Source: Epichloe hybrida (lineage: Eukaryota > Ascomycota > Sordariomycetes > Hypocreales > Clavicipitaceae). Taken from it: a stretch of 64,000 bases of DNA. Both the position numbers and the translations under genes were made by a program. The notes below the pieces were generated by a model. That model saw only the letters and a list, made by a program, of their open reading frames with translations. It did no database searches and had not been told where the DNA came from. The stretch covers positions 5,022,001-5,086,000 of the forward strand of contig JAFEKR010000002.1 in NCBI GenBank assembly GCA_019022495.1, written 5' to 3'. Below, one piece after another: positions 11,101 through 22,030 of this stretch (its first letter is position 1; each line of letters begins with the position of its first letter).

Positions 11101-11440
11101 TTCGCCCTTATATAGCTATGGTTAAGCTATAGAAGACTAATACCACATACTAGTTAATTATAGTAAATATAACCATAGGTAACCTTAGTAGCAATAGCTT
11201 GCTAACGCATAGGAGGCAAGGCTAGCCCTAAACAAACCTTAAAAAGCAAAATATTTAGCTAAATAGTTCCTTAGTATAAGATAACTCTAATATTACTTAT
11301 TAGCATAGGAGCTAGCTATAAGATAGCTTAGAATACCGCTAGACCTAGGCTAAATCCATTAATAGATAGAAAACCTTCTAATTATAAATCTAGCATAAGG
11401 GATGGAATAGATAGTGTAAGCATAGAGGTAGGCTAGGGGA
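8130..11440 (+). pseudogene. Tad-L ORF2: endonuclease, reverse transcriptase and C-terminal zinc motif
   Basis: The EEP/AP-type endonuclease comes first (about 8145-8770): NKKNKLVHIAL, IDIIII*E*EHI where QEPW is expected, and the GGTN*LLVEL and YIINLEKPYN blocks. The RT spans about 9600-10560. It shows the SISLLNIVGKIIE-like entry block, NRINRLIE, LLV*IDISLVFNRVSY (normally LLDISGAFDRVSH), L*GLPLFLILFLLY (PQGSPLSPILF), then GFINNINI near 10151, where the catalytic FVDD has both Asp changed to Asn. The thumb region ends near KSYRFLGV. Near 11100-11160 SPLYSYG*AIED*YHILVNY matches the C-terminal C-x-CG...E-x2-H-x3-C motif of Tad1 RTs. Stops at Gln and Trp codons occur throughout. Confidence 0.88.
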
Positions 11441-12763
11441 AGGACTAATTTCATAATTTATAATTATAATAGAGAACATTTAGGTCTAGAACTATTATTA
11501 GATTAATTTTAACTATAAACTCCAGGTATTATAAGTCCTACTAGCCTACTACTACCCCTACTCTAAGCTAAATTTAAGCTACTGCCTTATTCCTCCTCTA
11601 GAATAGGAATTATATCCGCAGCCACTTAGTTATAATTTTTTATAGGGATAATAGTAAGCAGGAGATAGTTTATCTTTACTACGCGTGCGTTAAGGCATAT
11701 AAGCTAAAAGATAAGCTTAGTATACTATTCCTTAGAGAAACTAGCCTAGTCTAGGCCTACTGCTAAGGCGCTTTATTTTTTCTTTGCTTAATTACTAGCG
11801 TAAAGCTTCTTAACCTAGTCCTAGAAGCCTTCTAGGGCCTATTAAGGAAGATATTAGAGCTAGAATAGACTTACTACTAAGCTAGAATAGACTTACTACA
11901 CCCCTATTAGCTATAGAAGCCTAGGTCTTAACTAACCACTAATGCTTATTTTAATTACTAAATAAGTTTAGCTAAAATAGTGGATTAAATATAGAACTAA
12001 GCTAGAGTAGGGGTGATTATTAATTATTACCTAGTGGTATTAATAGTTCTAAACCTAATAGTTAAAACACACATTAGTAGCTACCCCTATCTAGCAAGTT
12101 AGCCCTATTACTAAGCTAGAGCAGGACTAACTTACTAATAATAAGATAGCACTAGTACCTAAGGTCCTAAACTAAATAAAATTTATAGGAAACATATTAA
12201 ACTTCTCTTAGTTTACTAAGCTAAAGTAAATTAGTAGCGGACTAGGCCTAGAGTAAAAGTAAATATAACTTATAGATAAACCCTTCTCTGTAACCTATAT
12301 GTATTACTTTTTAGTTATAGACTTCCTTAGGAAGTCCTTATACTTATAAGATTCCTAGGTGAATTAGAGCTAGATAAGTAGTAACACTAAAGTACTTATA
12401 GCTTCTAGTGCTATTATGCTAGATTTAGTCTAAATCTATAGCAAACATTAGTAAATAACCTAACCCTAGCCTAGGATAGGCTTAAATAGCTAGAAAGAAA
12501 AGAAGAACCTATAGGAAGTTTAATATAAAGAGAAGAAAGAGACTAGGACCCTAGGGGGGGAGAGCTCTCTTTTATACCTATAGAGGGGGGGGGAGGGATA
12601 ATTTAGATAACTTACTTAAAAACAAAGTACATAACGTAATTAACAAATCTAATAACATATAAGTAATCTTAACCTAGGACTACCCTAGTCTAGGGCTATA
12701 ACTACCCTCCCCTAGTACTAGTTAAATAAAACTAGGTGCTTAGACTTTACTAGATATATAAGG
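11441..12763 (+). other. Tad-L 3' region, content not recognised
   Basis: These are 1.3 kb between the end of the ORF2 zinc motif and the part shared with the truncated copy. No domain is readable in six frames. It contains a direct 22-bp duplication gctagaatagacttactact (about 11859-11906) with looser relatives downstream, and two G runs (7 G at 12554-12560, 9 G at 12585-12593) separated by 24 bases. It could be a long 3' UTR, a decayed RNase H domain, or a small further insertion whose ends I could not define. Confidence 0.5.
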
Positions 12764-13188
12764 TAGGAATAGGCTAGAGATAGCTAAAAAGTAGGGCTAT
12801 AGGAGAGTAAGCGTAAGAGTAAATAAGAAGTAAATTAACACTATAAATCCGAATTTACTCTGCCCTAGCCTAAAGCAAAGAGACTTAGGATAGGCATATT
12901 ATTATACTAGAGCAGGACTAGAAGGGGCCTATAAACTCTTATTTTATATATCTTTCCTTTCTTTTTCTTTTTAATAGGATAAGGCTAGCGTAAGCTAGTA
13001 ATAAACACCTATAATAGGAAACACACTAAGTAGCGCAGACTTATTACAAGGCTAGCGCTAGCCTGTACATAGACATAAGGGGGTTTTTCTTCCTAGTATA
13101 GGGTTTTCCCTTTTAACTTAGTAGTAGGAGTACTAGTAATAGCTATCTATAGAGCTAACTAGCGTAAATAATATATATATAATATATC

Positions 13189-13508
13189 TAGATAATATCT
13201 TAATCTTCTTTAAGATAAAGGAAAAGCATACTAAACACATTAAGTAAGTCCTTAAATATATAAGGTTAGTAAAGTTATATATAAAACCCTCTAAGTACTT
13301 TTTCTATAAGGAATTAGTAAAATTCCTAGGGTTTATTCTCTTTATTAATAGGATATTAATAAATACTTACTAGGTTAATATAATTAGAGAATAAAAGAAG
13401 CTAATAAGTTTTAAGAATATATAGTTATTTCTTAGGTTCTATAACTTTTACTAATAGTTTATCTATAAATACTCTAGGATTATAGTACCTCTTTATATAT
13501 TAATAAAG
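13189..13508 (+). pseudogene. GypE reverse transcriptase, C-terminal half
   Basis: The frame carries on exactly from 6606. The first codons, together with the LINE duplication, read IYLDNILIF, the Gypsy catalytic box with the second Asp changed to Asn. KHTKHIK*VLKYI, LYIKPSKYFFY, LVKFLGFIL, *LFLRFYNFY and YSRIIVPLYILIK follow. These are the palm-end, thumb and connection blocks of a chromovirus RT. The piece is cut at the end of the thumb by the short LINE copy (duplication tatatattaataaag, 13494-13508 and 13919-13933). Confidence 0.93.
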
Positions 13509-13918
13509 CGGGAACGGGCCGGAGATGGCTGAAAAGTGAGGCCACAGGAGAGTAAGCGTAAGAGTGAACAAGAAGTGAATTAACGCTGCGAATCCGGATT
13601 CACTCTGCCTTAGCCTAAAGCAGAGAGACTTAGGACAGGTGTGTTATTACACTAGAGTAGGACTAGAAGAGGCCTATAAACTCTTATTTTATATATCTTT
13701 CCTTTCTTTTTCTTTTTAATAGGATAAGGCTAGCGTAAGCTAGTAATAAACACCTATAATAGGAAACACACCAAGTGGCGTAGACCTGTTACAAGGCTAG
13801 CGCTAGCCTGTACACAGACGCAAGGGGGTTTTTCTTCCTAGTATAGGGTTTTCCCTTTTAACTTAGTAGCAGGAGTACTAGTAATAGCTATCTATAGAGC
13901 TAACTAGCGTAAATAATA
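13509..13918 (+). mobile_element. Tad-s: 5'-truncated copy of the LINE, lightly RIPed
   Basis: A 410-bp insertion flanked by a perfect 15-bp duplication tatatattaataaag. It matches the terminal 412 bp of Tad-L (12764-13175), in the same orientation and only 333 bp downstream of that copy's end. 5' truncation is the normal by-product of target-primed reverse transcription. Compared with Tad-L, nearly all differences are G in Tad-s against A in Tad-L, or C against T (gaatccggattcactc against aaatccgaatttactc). Tad-s therefore retains something close to the pre-RIP sequence. No coding content. Confidence 0.94.
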
Positions 13919-13933
13919 TATATATTAATAAAG

Positions 13934-14193
13934 GGTAGTTAAAATAGTATTTAAACTAGGAGGTTTATATTTAGAGAAAAGAAGTAGTTAGCGTTTAACT
14001 AGCTAAAAGATACCTTTTAGTAAGCACCTTTACTCTAATACTATAACTTAAGTTAGGTAGTATATATTAAGATAAATATCTTAATTTTTATAATAGTAGG
14101 AATCCTATCTTAGTAAGATAATAAGGGCTATTAGTATTTAGTAGCCTTTTAGTTAAGGAAGTTTATAAATAGTAAATATAACTATAGTATAGC
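13934..14193 (+). pseudogene. GypE RNase H, first part
   Basis: The frame continues from 13508 into RNase H. RFIFREKK*LAFN*LKDTF matches the FEWTEEAEKAFQELK block, and APLL*YYNL leads to VVYIKINILIFIIVGILS, where family members read LETDASDFAIGAVLS, so the catalytic Asp is lost. YLVAF*LRKFINSKYNY matches PVAFYSRKLTPAERNY. The frame breaks off at NYSIA, where CopA-2 was inserted (duplication atagc, 14189-14193), and resumes at 36052. Confidence 0.92.
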
Positions 14194-14500
14194 TGTTGGA
14201 ACAAAGGTGATATCAATCGCGCGTCGTAGCCGCAATTACCCAGCAGAAGCTTGGGCCGCGCGCGGACCCCACACGTGACCCATAACCTAGCACGTTAATT
14301 AGCTAGGAAATATAAGGATATAAACGCGTAACCCCTTTTCCCTTTATATATTATAACTTCTAGCTTTTTACCTCTCTTTTCCTATAACTTAATTAATTAT
14401 AATAACAGATAACGTAGCCTAGAATAAATAATTAATAACAATACTATTCTTTAGGCTTACGACTATATTACATTAAATTTAATACCTTATAAATCTAACA
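14194..14500 (+). repeat. CopA-2 5' LTR
   Basis: A 307-bp LTR, tgttggaacaaagg to aatctaaca. The first half keeps the CpG-rich core (gggccgcgcgcggaccccac); the last 100 bases are RIPed (ctatattacattaaattt where others read ctgtattacacattgaattc). A TATA-like atataaac is at about 14319. Confidence 0.96.
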
Positions 14501-14880
14501 CTAATTAGTAGTTACCTTTATAGATAACTACGTAGTCTTCGAACACTGTAGATTAGCAAGGTTAATTAGAAGAGGTAGCTTATCTAATAATAACTTGCCT
14601 TATGTAATAGGAGGGCTACATTTAATAATAAGTTATGCTAATAGAAAGGTATAATATAGCTCTTTTCTTACTTTAGTATTAATATCTATATCTATATAGA
14701 CTCCGAAATAACAAAGAAAGGTTTAATACTAGTAACTAAGCTATTCCCTTATCTTTCTTTATTATGTATTCTATTACGTATTTAAAGTTAACCACCTCAC
14801 CTTGTAATCCTTTACATCCAAAACACGCTACATAATCACAGTTATACCCCTTTTTCTTCTCACATTATAAAATCTGCCTC
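14501..14880 (+). other. CopA-2 leader, candidate primer binding site at its start
   Basis: There is no gene. The sequence directly after the LTR, ctaattagtagttacc, is the expected place of the tRNA primer binding site. CopA-3 and CopB start with nearly the same bases (ctaattagtggttacc and ctgattagtagtta), so the site is conserved, but I cannot assign the tRNA. The rest is untranslated leader. Confidence 0.65.
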
Positions 14881-14889
14881 CCTTAATTA

Positions 14890-17087
14890 ATTAGAATATT
14901 AGATATAGCTAGACTATCTAGGACCTCTAGTTAATTCAAAGTTCCTAGCAAGACTAATAGCTATAATAATACTATAGAAGGCATTAAAATAGAAGATAAT
15001 AATAAATACCTTAATAAAGGAAAAACCCCTATCTATACTAACCTATACCCCTATATCTCTATAAGGCTTTAATAATATATTATAGAAGAACTACTTTAAT
15101 AAATAGGAAGTTTTAAATATAAAGAGATAATAACTCCTAAGGAAATTAGTCTCTATATCCTTATAAAGACTAAATAATATAAGGAGCGAGGGTTATTTAG
15201 AAGAACACTATTCTCCGAATTTAGTAATAACTTCTATAGATAGTTAAGGAATAAGTTTGCGAAAGGGAGAGACCTTTTATAGAACAGACTTTAAGACTAT
15301 TTTCTTTATAATAAAGTGTATATAACTATTAGAAGAGGTATTAAGATAGTAAATAACCTTAAAGAAGTAGTAAACTAAGAAGAATTTAGATTTTAAACTC
15401 TTAAAGAAATTAAAGAGGCTAGGAAGAAGTACATAGGCTTCTAAAAGAACCTATAAAACAAAGAGTTCTTCTGTAATCTACTAGATAATAGTAATGTTAG
15501 AACTAGGTAACTTACCCTATCACCTTGTTTGTTAGTATAATTACTATTAAAAGAATTAATAAGCTAGACTCCCCTAGGAAAACTAAGTTAATCCCCTCTA
15601 GGAAGGCCTAGCTAATCTCCCCTAGGAAGGTTAATTAACCTAGATTTAAGACCGCCTAAGGATGCTATTTGCAAGCATCTATAGGTAACTCCCTTACCTA
15701 TACCTTTACTAGAGGTAAGTAAGTAGTATTACCCTAATAACACTACTAATAATACCCCTAAGTAAGAGAGTTACTAATAGAGGTAACCTATACTATCTAG
15801 GGCTAGTAGTACCCTTATTAGTATAGCTTAAAAAGCTATAATTCCTCCTTCCTAATATAAGGAAGAGAAGGATTAGAGGGAATAATAAGCCCTAAGGGTA
15901 CTACCTATAAAGCTGCCCTCTTACTTCCTAAAGACCTTACTACCCCTTTTATAAATATAAAGGGAGATACCTAGAGGACCCCTATAGACTTAGAGACCTT
16001 TGCTAAAGTAAATTATTAACCTATCTAAGGTATACCCTAAAGAGTAACTCTATAGCGCTAATAACTATAATATCCTTAAATTAAAGCTCTAAATATTCTA
16101 TAGAAAGTATAAGTTACTTAATATCTAGCCTAAATAAGCTAGTTATGCTTTTAAGGTTATGCTTAAAGGTAAAGCACTATAATACTATATAGACTACCTC
16201 TCTAAACCTGGATAACTATAAGATCTCCTAATGCTTATTAGGTATATAAGAGAATGATTTAAAACCAAGGATATATAGTAAAGATATCTGCTAGAGTGAA
16301 ATAACACTTCCTTATAAGGAATAATAAATAATAACCTAAGTAAGTTAATAATTAAATGCTTTAATAAACTTATAGAAAGACTAGCTATCTTATAATAAGT
16401 AGTGCCTAAAGTAAGCTAAACTAAAAGGGCACTCTAGAATTAACTTATTAGAGCCTATTATAGTATTCTAGAGTGTAGAGAAGTAATTATAGATTTGCTA
16501 GATGGACTATAAGAGTTTTATAAATAGATTAGAATAACCCTTTATCTTATTAAGGAAGAGAAGAAAAACTATTAATAGTTCCTAACTAAAGCTATAATCC
16601 TAGAGTAATTCTAGACTAACTAAAGATATAATAGGAAGGGAAAAGAGACCTAATACCCCTTAAAACCATAAGGAAGAGAAGGTACTCCTTACATAAAGAA
16701 GTGCTACATATGTGGTAAGGAAGGATACTAGTTATCTAAGCACCCTAAAGAGGACTATAAGAAGGCGTTTTAACACTTTAAGAACTACTACCTTACAGAT
16801 TTAACTAATAACTTATATTATTTATTCCTTACTTAGTATAAGGGAGAATATAAGTCCTAACCCCTTGTTAATAATAAAATTGCTTAGTATATGAAGAGCA
16901 TTAGGTTTAATAACAGCCCTAATAATATAAATAGGCTAGTACTTATAAGCTTCTTTATACATAAAACCTATATTAATAGCAAGAAAATGGTTTAATTCCT
17001 AATAAGGCAAGTAGCGTATTATAGCCTAAGTAAAGAAGACCCCTTTTAGTAAAAACTTGTGAATAAAGCCCTAGTAACATTTATATT
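14890..17087 (+). pseudogene. CopA-2 gag, RIP-degraded
   Basis: The frame begins near 14905. It holds an octapeptide repeat, SPLGRLS* and variants, three times near 15569-15640 (DNA unit tcccctaggaagnctaagtt, about 24 bp). A capsid-like helical region (LQTFHRKYKLLN block, KGKALQYYIDHLSK, LLEWNNTSL) follows at about 16070-16600. A nucleocapsid knuckle KCYICGKEGY*LSKH is at 16699-16743. Compared with CopA-3 this copy still has two knuckle Cys (CYIC), the third reading Tyr. The frame leads straight into protease, so gag and pol are one ORF as usual in Copia. It is cut at 17087 by GypC and resumes at 24320. Confidence 0.88.
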
Positions 17088-17306
17088 TGTTATGGACTGG
17101 CCCCTAGGCGGCTGCAATAGGGCGTCGATATAGTATTAAGAGACTTAGGGAAGAGAAGGGAAAGGAGAAGAGGCTATCCCTAGTAATGCCCCTTATACCC
17201 CCTTAGCTCCTTATGTAAGCCCCCCTTTCCTTACCTTACCTAATCCTGCTTACTCCTACCCTTCCTATTATATAGAAAATGCTTAGGTAAAGCCTAAGCC
17301 CTTACA
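17088..17306 (-). repeat. GypC 3' LTR (in the element's sense)
   Basis: 219 bp; on the plus strand tgttatggactgg to agcccttaca. It differs from the other LTR by transitions and one indel. Purine-rich aagtaagggcat (minus strand, adjacent at 17307-17318) is the candidate polypurine tract. Confidence 0.95.
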
Positions 17307-19110
17307 TATGCCCTTACTTAGTCTTATTAAGCCTACCCCTTTGTTATAGCGTGTCCTGTTATGCTATTAGTGGATAAGGTAAATCACTCCTACCTTTACT
17401 ACTAACTTTCCGTGAATTATCTAGTAGGTATTTAATCATATTCAATCCTATTCCCTACTTATTACTATTAGGTACGTAACACCTACGTCCTGCTAGCTTA
17501 TTATACTATTATTATATGCGTAATGCGTTCACCCTGCTAACCTGTTATTATTATAACATCTAGCCCCTACCCCTACTAGTTTGTGATTTATCTAATAAGG
17601 GTATATAATACATTTACCCTACTAACCTATTATTTTGTTATAGTCTCTAACCCTACCCCTACTAGTTTATTAATTACCTAATACAGGTACTAAACCATAT
17701 ATAAATATCCTACTTAGTTCCTTATTATATCTTACCTTCCCTTATATAACACTATCTACTTATTATTATAGTTTTATTACACCTTCCCTTTCTTTTATTA
17801 GTCCCTGCTTCTTAGATAATTACTCCCTTATTAGATATACCTTATAATCTATCTAACCCTCCTCTATCTCTAGCCGCTCCTATAACGCCCTTATCCTATT
17901 CTATTAGCAAGTTCCTTATAGAAGGCAACTCTAATAATAAATAATATACCGCCCCCTAATCTATCTAGCGCCCTTACAGGCCATATATAAAATAAGCCCT
18001 TACTACTAGTGTGCTAGAATGCCGCCTACCTAAGTCTAGGGAATCCTATTCTCTATGTTAGAGGTAATATCTTACCTATATTTAGTATACTAGGCTCTTA
18101 TTTACTAACCTATATCTCTATTATATATTAAAGGATATTAAGGCAGAGATTACTATAGGTATATATATTATTAAACCCGGAGTCCTAAAGACTAAGGAAA
18201 TAAAAAAGAAAATACCTATCCTATCTTAAAGGTATTACTACCTTATTAATTAGTAAAACTCCCTCCTTACCTAGGCTTAGTTTAACCTAGCTTCTATTTA
18301 GTTAGCCCTTAGGGTGTCCCTAGCTACAAATACTACCATAACAAATATAACTAGTCTTAACATTACCCCTTTTATTAGCGCTAGCCCTTTAGGTAGTTAT
18401 AGTATAGCTTAATCTATGTAATAAGTTATAGGCGTTTTATTCTAATAGAACTAATAAGTCATAGGCAGGCTAAGCATAATGCGTGTAAAGATGCATAATT
18501 AGTTTACTACACTCCTCTAAGCTTTATTACCTTATTACTAAGATAAGATCTATTAATATTCTTAGATTACTAGGTTAAGTAATAAATCTCCTTTGTGTTG
18601 CTACTAGTATTATTTATGCTGTCCTTCTATATTAGGTTTAACTTATAATTATATTCCTAGGTTATTAGGAGCTAGCTATCCTCTAGCTAGAAATAATATA
18701 CCTCCTCCTCCTAGCTATCCTCCTCTTACACGCTATTCTCCTACTAGGTCTCCTATTATGCCCCCTCTTGCTTATACTCCTTACACTAACCTTACCTACA
18801 CTATCCTAGTTCTAGGTTACACCTAATATAAACTAGATAAATAACTTATTATACTATACCTATTACCTAGCGAAGAAGGTACTATAGCTATAGTAGTAGT
18901 AGCATAACTTTAGCTAGAGGTAGTACCCTCCTATTTATCTTCTCCTAGTAATTAGGGTAATAACTTACTAGATAAGTATTCTTATTAAGTAGTAGTAAAA
19001 CGTGGCAGGTAGGTGTCTAGGGCGCTTATAGGAGTCTTTATAGCTATATAAGTTTTCTAAAATTAATTTAGTCTATTATTAGTTTATACGTCACCCTATT
19101 CTGCCTTAAA
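17307..19110 (-). other. GypC 3' region, unassigned, shared with GypF
   Basis: 1.8 kb between chromodomain and LTR with no Gypsy domain that I can read. It is homologous to the same region of GypF: 17919-17940 matches the reverse complement of 43684-43705 at 21 of 22 positions. On the strand opposite to pol, around 18700-18820, a frame rich in Pro, Ser, Thr and Tyr is free of stops for about 40 codons (PPPPSYPPLTRYSPTRSP). Whether it was ever translated is unknown. It could be an extra ORF, an antisense transcript or a long 3' UTR. Confidence 0.6.
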
Positions 19111-22030
19111 TTTATTAAGTGCTTATATCTTCTCTATGCTTTCTAGTGGCTCCTATGTTAGTTAGAAGTATCCTACTTACTTAACTAAGATATTCTATTA
19201 TTCTCCTTACCCCTATATATTCTAAGCCGCTAGAATTCGCTTAACCTAATATTCCTCTATAAACTTATTATTACCCTTTGCTAGGACCTATTTAGGACCT
19301 AGGCATGAGTCTTGTAGCTATTAGCTTAGGAGCAGGTCTTCTGCTATATATTTAATAAGGTTTATATAAAAAACTAGATAAATACCTCTTAGTATATTAA
19401 GTTAAACTATAAGAGGGGATAGTACTTCTATAACTATATACTTTGTAGCTACCTAGTTAAGTTTCCTTAAGAGGTGGTTTGTCTTTATATTCCTAAGTAA
19501 TAGCTATACCTTATCCCTAACCTAAAAACATTCTACTAGGCGTCTTAATACTAATATTATATCTTATTGCTATTGCTATATGTAAGCTATTATAGCCTAA
19601 GCTAAATAGGTACCCTCTTAGAGATAGCTAAGGAAACAAATAGCTCTTCCCTTTAGTGTGGTTATAGATATAGGTATGTCTAGTTAGGTTTAAATTGGTT
19701 TAAGATTGTATCCGTGAAGTAATCTATTTAGGCTTACTCTAGTAGCTAATAAGGTCCTATTATTAATTACTAGTTAATAAGCGGTAAGGTATTCTAGCTA
19801 GTTATACTATAAGAAGGAAATAGTAATACGTAGAATTACTTATACCTCCTAGTTCGCCTATTCTATACTGCTATTAGTCTAAGAATAGTGTAATATAGAG
19901 AGTAATTAATCTATCCCTACTAGGGAATATAACGTTATCTAAAATTATCCTAACTAGTCTAAGCCTTAGTCTATAATAATAGACTAAGGGAATCCTCTAA
20001 ACCTCTACTAAACTATCTTAAAGCGTTCTATATAATCCTTAGCTTTTATAAAGGTTATAGCCTTAAGCTATATGAACTTTGATAGCCTGTCTGTGATAAC
20101 TATAAGGTATTAAGGTCGCTTAGGTGATAAAGCTAGTAAGTTTATTATAAAGTTAATAGAGATTTATAACTAAAACTAATTAGGGATTAGTAAAGGCTTT
20201 AGTAAGCCCTAGTGTTACTAATAGCTCTTGTGGCTGCTGACATAGTGGTAGTTATAAATAAATCTCATTACGTCCTATAATATTCTATCCTAATAAAACT
20301 ATTATTATAGAATTTAAAATATAGTGTTACGGCTAGGGTAACCTATAACTAGCGAGTTATAACTTTGTTAAATAAGAGTTGTTATAAGGGGTTCCTAGGC
20401 TAGGACCTATGTACACCCCTAGAACTGTAACGCGCTATAAGCGCTTATGGAATAATCTATAACCTATTCTCTTATTATTACTTCTAGGGGAAACTTCCTA
20501 GCACCCTCCTAAATAGCTTTTAGTTATATGCTATATATAGGGTCTAACGTGATAGCCTAGTCCTAGAGGTCCTAAAGGTGCTTACTAGTAAAGAGGGCCT
20601 CCCCTACTAGAGGTAGGGATAATTAGTGTGTGTGTAAGGCTATAATAGGTTTGTCTAGGTCTATTTCTAGTAATAGGGATAGTTATGTAATCATGATTAG
20701 CTATAGAACCTATCCCTATCTTAAGGACTCCTTATATTAGTCCTATTCCCTCCTAGACAGGGCGTCTAGGCGTTATGCCTATATGCTAGGTCTATAACGT
20801 AAATAGAAATTAAATAGCATAAGCGTGTCTGCCTATTAAGCTTACTATTCTAATATTAGTCTTAGTGTTATGAAGTACTTTAGGTTCTTATAGTCCATAT
20901 AAATCGTGAATAGGTAAGAGATACCTTATAACTTTACTAACTATACCTTTAAGTATAAAATAATAGCTAGTAGCTCCTTATTATAAATTATATAATTCTT
21001 CTATAATACTATAAGACTAGCGAAGTAGTAGGCTACTAGGTATAATACGCTATCTAGTCCTAATTATAAGAGGCAACCACTAAGGGCTATTCCTAAGTAG
21101 TTAGCCTTTACTACTATAAGGTAGTCTAGATCCTATTATACTAGGATAGGATATGTAATAAAAGCATTCTTTAGTCTCTTGAAAGCCTTATTCTCCTCTA
21201 GTCCCTAGTAAAATAAGGTATTCCTCTTAGTAAGATAAATAAGGGGGGCTACTAACTTAGAGAAGTTACTAATAAAGTTATAATAGAAGTTTACGAACCC
21301 TAAGAAGCTTTAGACCCCCTATAGCTTTATAGGTACTACCTATTCCCTTATAGCTACTACCTTTATAGGATTAGGATAAATTAAGCGTTCTGCTATAATA
21401 ATATATCCTAGGTATTAGACCTCTTTAATAGTAAACATAGACTTATTAATATTAAGGTATAGTCCTATAGAACGTAAGCGTCCTAATATTAATTATACCT
21501 TTACTATATAGTCCTTCCTTAATCCCCTAGAGTAGACTAGAATATTATTAAGGTAAGCTATTACAAAGTCCCCTAATATATCCCCTAAGGATTTATTAAT
21601 ATACTATTAGAAGGTTACTAGTGCACTTACTAGGCTAAATAGATAAACTAACTATTTAAATAGTCTAAACCTAGTGCAAAAGGTAGTAAGGTGCTCCTTA
21701 CCCTTAGCTATCTATAGTTTATAAAATACTATACGAATATTTACCTTTATAAACTAATATACCTAGGAGAGGGAGCGTAGTATCTCCTTAATTAATAAGA
21801 GTAAATATTAATCCTATACTATAATCTTATTAAGTGCGTAATAGTTTACGCAAAACTACTATCCCCTATTTACTTTCTTTATAAGGAGAATAGGGGCTAT
21901 AGCTAACAAGGAGCTAGCATAAATCCAGCCCTTATCTATTAGATCTATTATCTAGCGACAAACCTCTAATAACTAATCCCTTAGTATGTTATATAGTAAA
22001 CCCCATAGGAGTGTTAGTTTGGATCTGTCT
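19111..22030 (-). pseudogene. GypC pol: RT, RNase H, integrase, chromodomain
   Basis: Read from right to left on the minus strand. The RT starts near 21970 with LIDKGWIYAS and PILLIKKVNRG, then FCVNYYALNKIIV, RFRLFK*LVY, and GDFVIAYLNNILVYSRG near 21580-21535 (YLDD with both Asp changed to Asn). SFLGFVNFYYNF follows near 21290. RNase H occupies about 21150-20650. The integrase core lies near 20150-19900: ISINFIINLLALSPKRP, VITDRLSKFI with its Asp kept, and FPQSIIID*G with its second Asp kept. The chromodomain reads NILVK*VGYF*LT*EPLES near 19194-19130, an aromatic-cage Trp showing as a stop. This matches the EPLES-type chromodomain of GypF. The whole is untranslatable. Confidence 0.88.

Larger units (their letters stand above)
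6607..13175 (+). mobile_element. Tad-L: full-length Tad1-like LINE (non-LTR retrotransposon)
   Basis: This is a 6569-bp insertion in the GypE RT, flanked by the perfect 13-bp duplication tatataatatatc (6594-6606 and 13176-13188). A long duplication, no LTRs and an ORF1 zinc-knuckle protein followed by an AP-like endonuclease plus RT protein identify a fungal Tad1/CgT1-type LINE. It ends gcgtaaataatata without a long poly(A). The last 412 bp recur at 13509-13918 as a separate truncated insertion, which confirms the 3' end independently. Heavy RIP is seen except in the first roughly 105 bases. The total length suits a full-length Tad-type element. Confidence 0.92.

Noticed and set aside
17088..17100. 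The first 11 bases of the GypC LTR (plus strand) equal the first 11 of the GypF LTR, suggesting the same family orientation
   Set aside because: GypC pol reads on the minus strand and GypF on the plus strand, so the match joins opposite LTR ends; probably chance, helped by the shared TG...CA terminal constraint.
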